Positions 1-5,850 of a stretch of DNA of 5,997 bases are shown here, in pieces. This stretch comes from Verrucomicrobiales bacterium. GTDB taxonomy: Bacteria; Verrucomicrobiota; Verrucomicrobiia; Limisphaerales; UBA1100. Every line of letters starts with the position of its first letter. Position 1 is the stretch's first letter. The notes under the pieces are model-generated. The model was not told the DNA's origin and ran no database searches. It saw only the letters and a list, made by a program, of their open reading frames with translations. The position numbers and the translations under genes were made by a program. The stretch is from contig WTHG01000422.1 in NCBI GenBank assembly GCA_011523245.1, positions 1-5,997 of the forward strand, read 5' to 3'.

Positions 1-309
1 ATCAAGGGCCTTGCCCACCTCACCGGCGGCGGATTCATCGATAATATTCCGCGGGTGCTGCCGAAGAATTGCGGTGTCACCATCGAGCGCGGCAGCTGGC
101 CAGTGTTGCCGGTGTTTGAGCTGATTGAAAAACACGGCAAAGTGGATAACACCGAGATGCATCAGGTCTTCAATATGGGCATCGGCATGACTGCGATTGT
201 CAGCGGCGCCAAGGCCGACAGCGTGTTGCGCAGCATCCGCCGTCGTGGTCACGATGCCTGGATCGTCGGCGAAGTCACTAAGGGCCGCGGGAAGGTGAAA
301 CTGAGCTAA
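1..309 (+). CDS. purM: Phosphoribosylformylglycinamidine cyclo-ligase (AIR synthetase), C-terminal part; 5' end outside window
   Basis: The frame is open from base 1 and ends at TAA 307-309, giving 102 residues, roughly the last third of a protein of about 345 residues in E. coli. It begins IKGLAHLTGGGFIDNIPRVL, the conserved segment of the PurM C-terminal domain, and also carries NMGIGM near residues 55-60 and the closing GHDAWIVGEV segment. PurM is a cytosolic enzyme of de novo purine synthesis that closes formylglycinamidine ribonucleotide to aminoimidazole ribonucleotide using ATP. Any ATG or GTG inside this fragment is internal, not a start. The stop codon shares one base with the purD start (TAATG), which suggests translational coupling and one transcript. 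Identification is firm; only the upstream part is unseen. Confidence 0.96.
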   Translation: MKGLAHLTGGGFIDNIPRVLPKNCGVTIERGSWPVLPVFELIEKHGKVDNTEMHQVFNMGIGMTAIVSGAKADSVLRSIRRRGHDAWIVGEVTKGRGKVKLS

Positions 310-1601
310 TGAAAGTCCTACTCATCGGCGGTGGCGGTCGGGAACATGCATTGGCATGGAAACTGGCGCAGAGCGAGCGGGTAACCCAACTGTGGGTGGC
401 GCCGGGTAATGGCGGTATCGCGGGCGAGTTCACGCGCAACGGCGAGCCAGTCGAATGCGTGGCGGTGAGCGCGGACGATTTGCCGGCTTTGGTGATGTTC
501 GCCAAGGAACAGAAGCCGGACCTCACGGTGGTGGGGCCAGACAACCCATTGGCAATGGGTATTGTGGACTTGTTCGAGGAACACGGCCTGCGCATTTGGG
601 GGCCGAACCAATCGGCGGCACGATTTGAATCGAGCAAGGTGTTCAGCCAGGATTTTATGGCGCGTCACAACATCCCCACGGCGCGCTCGGGTACATTCGA
701 ATTTCCCACGGCGGCCAAGGCGTTTGCCGCGGAGCTGGACGGCAAATGCGCGGTGAAGGCCGACGGCTTAGCCTTGGGCAAGGGCGTGCTGTTGTGTCAA
801 TCGATCGAGGAAGCCGAATCGGCAATTGACTCCATCATGGTCGATGAACAATTCGGCGAGGCCGGCTCCAGCGTGGTTATTCAGGAATTTCTCGAGGGCA
901 TCGAGGTGAGCCTGCATGTGCTAGCTGATGGCCGATCGTACATTTTGTTTCCTACCTCGCAGGATCACAAACGTGCGTTGGACGGCGATGAGGGCTTGAA
1001 CACCGGCGGCATGGGCACCTATTCGCCCGCACCGTTTCTCACTGAGGAGGAACTGCAGGCCGCCGCCGCCGCGGTGGTGGAGCCGTGGCTGCGCGGGTGT
1101 GAGGCGGAGGGAATTGATTTTCGTGGGATGCTGTATCCCGGCCTGATGCTTACAGCCGATGGCCCGAAGGTGTTGGAATTCAACGCGCGCTGGGGCGACC
1201 CGGAAACGCAGGTGTACCTCATGCGGCTGGAGACCGATCTGGTCGATCTCTTCGAAGCCTGTATCGACCGGCGTCTGGCCGAGATGGATGTGAGGTGGAA
1301 AACGCAAGCCTCGGTCTGCGTGGTGATGGCTTCCGGCGGGTATCCGGGCAGTTATCCGAAAGGCATTTTGATTGAGGGCATCGAAGATGCCGGCACGCTG
1401 GAGGGCGTGAAGGTATTCCATGCCGGCACTCAGCTGGTTGACGGCGAGATCGTTACCAGCGGCGGCCGTGTGTTGGGCGTGACGGCACTTGGCGACGATT
1501 TAGCGGCGGCTCGGAATCAGGCCTATGCTGCTGTGGAACAAATAAAGTTTGAAGGCGCGCATGTTCGCAGGGATATTGCTGCCAAGGCGCTGCAGGGCTA
1601 G
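309..1601 (+). CDS. purD: Phosphoribosylamine--glycine ligase (GAR synthetase)
   Basis: The protein has 430 residues, the usual full length (E. coli about 429). It catalyses phosphoribosylamine + glycine + ATP to glycinamide ribonucleotide in the cytosol. Visible landmarks are the N-terminal nucleotide-fold motif GGGGREHAL at residues 7-15, the ATP-grasp segment KADGLALGKGV at 150-160, the signature DHKRALDGDEGLNTGGMG at 219-236, and the metal-site motif EFNARWGDPE at 290-299, in which E290 and N292 would bind Mg2+. The C-terminal domain ends with the typical RRDIAAKAL. The start at 309 overlaps the purM stop by one base and has an AAGGTGA Shine-Dalgarno-like sequence at 292-298, so coupling with purM is likely. 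The next frame supplies a glycine-making domain (GlyA) and a ribose-5-phosphate-making domain (RpiB), both upstream of this reaction. All key residues checked are present and nothing looks broken. Confidence 0.97.
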   Translation: MKVLLIGGGGREHALAWKLAQSERVTQLWVAPGNGGIAGEFTRNGEPVECVAVSADDLPALVMFAKEQKPDLTVVGPDNPLAMGIVDLFEEHGLRIWGPNQSAARFESSKVFSQDFMARHNIPTARSGTFEFPTAAKAFAAELDGKCAVKADGLALGKGVLLCQSIEEAESAIDSIMVDEQFGEAGSSVVIQEFLEGIEVSLHVLADGRSYILFPTSQDHKRALDGDEGLNTGGMGTYSPAPFLTEEELQAAAAAVVEPWLRGCEAEGIDFRGMLYPGLMLTADGPKVLEFNARWGDPETQVYLMRLETDLVDLFEACIDRRLAEMDVRWKTQASVCVVMASGGYPGSYPKGILIEGIEDAGTLEGVKVFHAGTQLVDGEIVTSGGRVLGVTALGDDLAAARNQAYAAVEQIKFEGAHVRRDIAAKALQG

Positions 1602-1619
1602 CCGGTCAGCGGCGCGCCC
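1595..1619 (+). promoter_or_regulatory. GC-rich hairpin spanning the purD stop codon, just before the fusion gene
   Basis: GGGC (1595-1598) can pair with GCCC (1616-1619), and inside it GCCG (1601-1604) with CGGC (1610-1613), leaving a 2x2 internal loop and a 5-base loop. No T-run follows, so this is not an intrinsic terminator. It ends 10 bases before the ATG at 1630. That start has no proper Shine-Dalgarno sequence: the only purine run, AGGG at 1625-1628, lies one base from the ATG. The hairpin could modulate or re-initiate translation of the fusion, or stabilise processed mRNA. The role is inference; only the base pairing is visible. Confidence 0.35.
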
Positions 1620-1629
1620 AGATTAGGGC

Positions 1630-3774
1630 ATGAAAAAAGTACTCTTCGTCTGCACGGGCAACATCTGCCGGAGCCCGATGGCTGAAGGTTTCTTCCGCGA
1701 AATGACTCAAGCGCGGGGAGACTTCGAACCACTGTCGGCGGGTCTGTCGGCCATAGATGGCCAGTCGCCCAGTACGAACTCGGTGACGGCTATGGACGAG
1801 CTGGGCATCGACATCCGCGCCCAGCGGAGCACCCAGCTGACGCCCGAATTGGTGGCGGAGATGGATTACATTTTCGGGCTGGCCCACGGGCACGTGGACA
1901 ATTTGGTCCGTTATTTTCCGCAGGCGCGGGAGAAGATTTTTTTACTGCGGGAATTTGTCGAGACCCTGCCGCGGCATGAACGGGAAATAACCGATCCCTT
2001 CGGGAGTGGCTTGGACGTGTATCAGGCCTGCCGCGATGAGATTAAGCAGGGTGTGGAATCGATCATTCCCTTTTTGGAACAACAATCAATGACAGACGAA
2101 AGCAACAGTCCAATGACCTTTGCGCTGGGCGCGGATCATGGTGGATTTGAACTCAAGGAAAACCTCAAGGCCCACCTCGAGGGGCAGGGCATTGCTGTAC
2201 AGGATTACGGTCCGGCCAGCGATGATTCCTGTGATTACCCGGACTTCGCACAGGCGGTAGCCCGCAGCGTGGCCAGCGGCCAGCACATGCTGGGTCTGTT
2301 GATCTGCAAAACCGGCATCGGCATGAGTATTGCCGCCAATAAAATCTCTGGTGTGCGTGCCGCGCTGGTGACCGATGCTGAGACCGCCGCGATCACCCGG
2401 CGTCACAATGACGCTAACGTACTTTGCCTGAGTGCGACTCAAACTGGAGCCGAAACAGCTAAGGGAATCATTGATGCCTTTGTGAAGGACGATTTCGAGG
2501 GTGGTCGACATGAACGTCGCGTAGACAAGCTCGAAGGTAGCGGTCGCGTGGAGGTAGTGGATCCGGATGTGGATGAGGTATTGCGTCTGGAAAAACAGCG
2601 GCAACAGGAAAATATCGAACTGATAGCCAGCGAGAATTTTACCAGCCCCGCCGTGATGGAGACGCAGGGTTCCGTGCTGACCAACAAATACGCTGAAGGC
2701 TACCCAGGTAAACGTTGGTACGGCGGCTGCGAACACGTGGACGTGGCCGAGGAACTGGCTATAGCCCGCGCCAAGGAAGTGTTCGGATGTGATTATGCAA
2801 ATGTACAGCCGCACTCAGGAAGTGGCGCGAACATGGGTGTTTACTTCGCTGTGCTTGAGCCGGGCGATAAACTTTTAACCATGGACCTCAGCCATGGCGG
2901 CCATCTCACGCACGGCAACGCCGCTAATTTTTCCGGTAAGTTCTTTGAGATTGTCCATTACGGTGTTGGTAAAGAAGACGAGCGTATTGACTATGATCAA
3001 CTTGCAGCGATGGCCGCTGAACACAAGCCACGCATGATCACAGTGGGGGCCAGTGCCTACTCTCGTGTTATTGACTTTGAGCGCATGGGGGAAATCGCAC
3101 GTGATTGTGGGGCAATGCTTTTGGCTGATATTGCCCATATAGCCGGCCTTGTTGCTGCGGGTTGTCATCCAAATCCTGTTCCGCACGCAGACTTTGTAAC
3201 CACAACAACCCACAAGACTCTTCGTGGTCCGCGTGGTGGCCTAATCATGGCCAAGGAACAATATGCCAAAAAACTTCAGAGTAATGTTTTTCCCGGTATT
3301 CAAGGCGGCCCTCTTATGCATGTGATTGCCGCGAAGGCATTATGTTTTAAGGAAGCTCTTTCGCCGGAGTTTAAGGAATATCAACAGCAGGTAATTATGA
3401 ACGCTAAGGCGTTGGCCGAAGGCATGGAACGCAATGGGTTCCGCCTCGTGAGCGGCGGCACGGATAATCATCTGCTGCTGGTGGACGTGCAGGCCAAGGG
3501 GCTCACCGGTAAAGAATGTCAGGAGGCGCTCGATCATGCGGGCATAACGGTCAACAAAAATACCATCCCATTCGAAACGCTCTCTCCCTTCAAGGCCAGC
3601 GGCATACGCTTGGGTACCCCAGCGGTTACTACGCGCGGTATGTGCGAACCAGAAATGGCGGCTATTGCTGACATGATTGCGGAGGTATTGGCCGACGTAA
3701 ATAATGTTGACGCCGCCAAAAAAGTGCGCCAGCGTGTCCGCGAATTGACCACGCGATTCCCGCTCCCCTACTAA
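1630..3774 (+). CDS. Three-domain fusion: low-molecular-weight protein tyrosine phosphatase - ribose-5-phosphate isomerase B - serine hydroxymethyltransferase
   Basis: One open frame of 714 residues holds three enzymes usually encoded separately. Residues 1-153 form a low-molecular-weight phosphatase with the P-loop CTGNICRS (C8, R14, S15) and the general-acid motif DPFG (D122, P123). Residues 162-302 form RpiB (ribulose-5-P/ribose-5-P isomerase), with ADHGG (D169, H170), the catalytic cysteine C226 in ICKTGIGM, H259 in RHND, and R293/H294 in GGRHERR. Residues 308-714 form GlyA (serine + THF to glycine + methylene-THF), with the PLP lysine K529 in TTTTHKT, Y364, D500, H503 and R660 in GIRLGTPA. 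Each block is near the normal length of its stand-alone family, and every catalytic residue checked is present. GlyA lacks its own initiator Met; the junctions read LEQQSMTDESNSPM and DKLEGSGRVEVV. The gene lies 28 bases after purD and could feed PurD with both substrates. GC3 falls sharply in 2941-3360. Domain identities are secure; whether one intact polypeptide accumulates is less certain. Confidence 0.93.
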   Translation: MKKVLFVCTGNICRSPMAEGFFREMTQARGDFEPLSAGLSAIDGQSPSTNSVTAMDELGIDIRAQRSTQLTPELVAEMDYIFGLAHGHVDNLVRYFPQAREKIFLLREFVETLPRHEREITDPFGSGLDVYQACRDEIKQGVESIIPFLEQQSMTDESNSPMTFALGADHGGFELKENLKAHLEGQGIAVQDYGPASDDSCDYPDFAQAVARSVASGQHMLGLLICKTGIGMSIAANKISGVRAALVTDAETAAITRRHNDANVLCLSATQTGAETAKGIIDAFVKDDFEGGRHERRVDKLEGSGRVEVVDPDVDEVLRLEKQRQQENIELIASENFTSPAVMETQGSVLTNKYAEGYPGKRWYGGCEHVDVAEELAIARAKEVFGCDYANVQPHSGSGANMGVYFAVLEPGDKLLTMDLSHGGHLTHGNAANFSGKFFEIVHYGVGKEDERIDYDQLAAMAAEHKPRMITVGASAYSRVIDFERMGEIARDCGAMLLADIAHIAGLVAAGCHPNPVPHADFVTTTTHKTLRGPRGGLIMAKEQYAKKLQSNVFPGIQGGPLMHVIAAKALCFKEALSPEFKEYQQQVIMNAKALAEGMERNGFRLVSGGTDNHLLLVDVQAKGLTGKECQEALDHAGITVNKNTIPFETLSPFKASGIRLGTPAVTTRGMCEPEMAAIADMIAEVLADVNNVDAAKKVRQRVRELTTRFPLPY
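2534..2571 (+). promoter_or_regulatory. Possible internal ribosome-binding sites at the RpiB/GlyA junction
   Basis: The linker codons contain AAGG at 2534-2537, ten bases before an in-frame GTG at 2548, and a perfect GGAGG at 2550-2554, fourteen bases before another in-frame GTG at 2569. Initiation at either would give a free GlyA of about 407 or 401 residues, close to the normal family length. This may be a relic of a formerly separate glyA, or may allow extra GlyA to be made from the same message. GGAGG can also arise by chance from Gly/Glu/Val codons, so the function is uncertain. Confidence 0.3.
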
Positions 3775-3869
3775 CTTACGGGCGGCCCGCGCGGACCCAA
3801 TCTCCCTATTAATCCCACTAATACCGGATGCCAACCCGTTGGCGCGGGTTGAGTTAATGGAAAAGGATC
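3775..3869 (+). promoter_or_regulatory. rho leader: G-free C-rich stretch plus alternative hairpins
   Basis: This 95-base gap between glyA and rho starts with a small GC-rich inverted repeat (CGGG 3779-3782 / CCCG 3786-3789). A 31-base stretch without any G follows (3795-3825, 13 C), resembling the unstructured C-rich RNA that Rho loads on. Next are two mutually exclusive stems: GCCAA/TTGGC (3830-3834 with 3839-3843, loop CCCG), and the longer CAACCCG/CGGGTTG (3832-3838 with 3845-3851, 6-base loop). The ribosome-binding site is AAGGA at 3863-3867, unusually close to the ATG at 3870. E. coli rho is known to be autoregulated by Rho-dependent attenuation in its leader; a similar role here is inference. 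No convincing -35/-10 pair was found. Confidence 0.4.
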
Positions 3870-5282
3870 ATGCCCAGACCCGCTAATAATCAGTCCAACA
3901 AGCGGCGACCGCAAAAGCGCGGCGGCCGCAAGCGCTCAAATTCCTCCAACCTCCCAGAAGGTCTGCCGGCCGACGTGGAGGAATATGGCGAGGATTTGGC
4001 CGCGCTGGAGGAAGCCGACGGCGAGGAGATCAATATCGGTCACCTGCAAAAGAAGGACATCGCCGAGCTGAACGCGATGGCCAAGGACATGGAGGTGGAG
4101 AACTTCGGCACCATGCGCAAGCATGAGATGATCTTCCAGATCTTGCGCAAGCATGCGGAGAACAAGGGCGTGCTCATTGCCGACGGGGTGCTTGAGATTT
4201 TACCCGAGGGCTTTGGCTTTCTGCGCAGCCCGCATTACAATTATCTGCCTTGCCCGGAGGATGTGTACGTGTCGCCTTCGCAAATCCGGCGGTTTGATTT
4301 GCAGACGGGCGACCAGTTGCAGGGCCGCATCCGGCCGCCTAAGGAGAAAGAAAAATTCTTTGCGCTTCTGATGGTCGATAAGGTCGGCGATGAAGAGCCC
4401 GAGAAGGCTAAGGACAAAACCCATTTTGACAACCTGACGCCCTTGTTTCCCGAGGAACGTTTTTTGTTGGAAACCGATCCGGAGGAATACTCCACGCGCG
4501 TGCTGGATATTGTCTGTCCCATCGGCAAAGGCACTCGCGGGCTGATCGTGGCCCCGCCACGGACCGGCAAGACCGTGCTCATGCAGAAGCTGGCCAACGC
4601 CGTGCTGAAGAATAATCCGGACACCTACCTGATCATACTGCTGATTGACGAGCGCCCCGAGGAGGTGACCGACATGCAACGTACCTGTATCGGGGCGGAA
4701 GTGGTCAGTTCCACCTTTGATGAACCGCCCGAACGGCACGTGCAGGTGGCTGAGATGGTCATTGAAAAAGCCCGCCGCATGGTGGAGCACGGTCAAGACG
4801 TGATGATTCTGCTGGATTCCATTACCCGCTTGGCTCGTGCGTACAACACCGTTCAGCCGCACTCCGGGAAGATTCTCTCCGGCGGTGTAGATGCAAACGC
4901 TCTCCATAAACCAAAGCGTTTCTTTGGAGCTGCACGAAACATTGAGGAAGGCGGTTCTCTGACCATTATGGCTACCGCTTTGGTTGACACTGGAAGCCGC
5001 ATGGATGAGGTTATCTTTGAGGAATTTAAGGGAACAGGAAACATGGAGGTGCACTTGGACCGTTCACTGGTGGATCGCCGAATCTTCCCTTCAATCAACG
5101 TCGCTATGAGCGGAACACGGAAAGAGGAGTTATTGTATCATCCCGATGAATACACCAAGGTATCCGTGCTTCGCCGTGCCCTTACTGAGGTGCCGGCTGT
5201 GGAGGCTATGGAATTGTTGCTCTCCAAGATGCGCAAGACTCCTAACAACATCGCCTTCCTGATGGCGTTGGATTTGAAGTAG
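3870..5282 (+). CDS. rho: Transcription termination factor Rho
   Basis: The protein has 470 residues, about 50 more than E. coli Rho (419), all at the N-terminus. Residues 1-27 are a basic, Asn/Gln-rich and probably disordered tail (KRRPQKRGGRKR); 32-53 are acidic. The Rho N-terminal helical domain spans about 54-97. The cold-shock RNA-binding domain spans about 103-178, with EGFGFLRS at 113-120 (F115 and F117 correspond to RNA-stacking Phe residues) and DVYVSPSQIRRF. The RecA-type ATPase includes Walker A APPRTGKT at 228-235 (K234), IDERPEE with catalytic E261, and DSITRLARAYNT at 316-327. Rho is a hexameric RNA helicase that ends transcription. Two positions differ from E. coli: P-loop R231/T232 (Lys-Ala in E. 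coli) and R377 in DTGSR (Lys in E. coli); both look like natural variants, not defects. GC3 drops from codon ~332 onward. The identification is firm. Confidence 0.98.
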   Translation: MPRPANNQSNKRRPQKRGGRKRSNSSNLPEGLPADVEEYGEDLAALEEADGEEINIGHLQKKDIAELNAMAKDMEVENFGTMRKHEMIFQILRKHAENKGVLIADGVLEILPEGFGFLRSPHYNYLPCPEDVYVSPSQIRRFDLQTGDQLQGRIRPPKEKEKFFALLMVDKVGDEEPEKAKDKTHFDNLTPLFPEERFLLETDPEEYSTRVLDIVCPIGKGTRGLIVAPPRTGKTVLMQKLANAVLKNNPDTYLIILLIDERPEEVTDMQRTCIGAEVVSSTFDEPPERHVQVAEMVIEKARRMVEHGQDVMILLDSITRLARAYNTVQPHSGKILSGGVDANALHKPKRFFGAARNIEEGGSLTIMATALVDTGSRMDEVIFEEFKGTGNMEVHLDRSLVDRRIFPSINVAMSGTRKEELLYHPDEYTKVSVLRRALTEVPAVEAMELLLSKMRKTPNNIAFLMALDLK

Positions 5283-5335
5283 TTGAATTAGAGCCATTGG
5301 ATTTCCGTCCCAAGCTTTCCGAGATCAAACACGGT

Positions 5336-5848
5336 ATGACATTGAACCGCATCATTATGGGCGTCATAGGATTCTTTGCTATTTATTTGGCCGCTTGTTC
5401 CGATGCCCCACAGATAGAGGTATACACCATTCCCGCAGAACCAGCTCCTCCTGAAAGTTGGGATTTGGCTACGCCATTTGGTCCTGAGAAGGCTAGGTTC
5501 AGTATCTCGGAAGGCCTTATCGGTTCGGCGAATGTGTCCATGACTGTCCTTCAGGGCGACGGCGGCGGTATGTTGGGTAACGTCAACCGCTGGCGCGGCC
5601 AACTGGGGTTGGAGCCGGTGGAGGAAAAGGATTTGGAAGACTTGTTGAAACCGGTTGAGGCCCTCGGCGAAGAGGCGCGGCTGGTCGATTTCACCGGCAC
5701 CTCTAAACGATCGCAACTGGAAGAACGCTTGATCGGCGTGATCGCCCCGCAGGGCGAGTTGACTTGGTTCTATAAACTGATGGGCACCCCGGATTTGGTT
5801 GAGAAATCGCAGGAGGGATTTTTGGGCTACCTGCCGGATTGGCGTTAA
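5336..5848 (+). CDS. Small predicted lipoprotein of unknown function, upstream of resB-like gene
   Basis: The start at ATG 5336 gives 170 residues and a textbook lipoprotein signal: Met-Thr-Leu-Asn-Arg, a hydrophobic stretch (IIMGVIGFFAIYL), and the lipobox LAAC with the lipidated cysteine at residue 21. An upstream TTG at 5297 keeps the frame open, but would bury the signal behind 13 charged or polar residues. The residue after Cys is Ser, followed by Asp. A Pro-rich linker (IPAEPAPPESW) leads to a compact soluble domain with a Gly-rich GDGGGMLGNVNRWRGQLGL segment, a central LVDFTGT, and a late LTWFYKLMG strand. From memory, this pattern resembles uncharacterised proteins encoded beside cytochrome c biogenesis genes in Verrucomicrobia and Planctomycetes; that was not searched. 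It lies 53 bases after rho and 2 bases before the resB-like gene, so it may act at the membrane in cytochrome c maturation. No catalytic motif was recognised, and no good Shine-Dalgarno sequence precedes the start. Confidence 0.85.
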   Translation: MTLNRIIMGVIGFFAIYLAACSDAPQIEVYTIPAEPAPPESWDLATPFGPEKARFSISEGLIGSANVSMTVLQGDGGGMLGNVNRWRGQLGLEPVEEKDLEDLLKPVEALGEEARLVDFTGTSKRSQLEERLIGVIAPQGELTWFYKLMGTPDLVEKSQEGFLGYLPDWR

Positions 5849-5850
5849 TA

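Noticed and set aside
2086..2814. 242-codon open frame on the - strand opposite RpiB/GlyA
   Set aside because: It is opposite well-conserved coding sequence in the + strand fusion, with no family resemblance or ribosome-binding site of note.
3745..3774. Promoter for rho (TTGACC at 3745 with TACTAA 18 bases on)
   Set aside because: The -10 element matches only half of the consensus and both lie within conserved GlyA codons and its stop, so composition alone can explain them.
3779..3789. Intrinsic terminator after the fusion gene
   Set aside because: The stem is only 4 bp and no T-run follows.
3340..3834. 164-codon - strand frame across the end of GlyA and the rho leader
   Set aside because: Most of it mirrors conserved GlyA sequence; no motif was recognised.
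4200..5054. 284-codon open frame on the - strand inside rho
   Set aside because: It lies fully opposite conserved rho codons, has no recognisable domain, and its His/Gln-rich composition is typical of antisense shadow frames.
5297..5335. TTG start for the lipoprotein gene
   Set aside because: It would put 13 extra residues before the signal peptide; ATG 5336 gives a normal lipoprotein signal with Cys at residue 21.
5283..5335. Terminator or promoter between rho and the lipoprotein gene
   Set aside because: No stem with a T-run and no paired -35/-10 boxes were found; only the AAGCTT palindrome, which is too short to matter.
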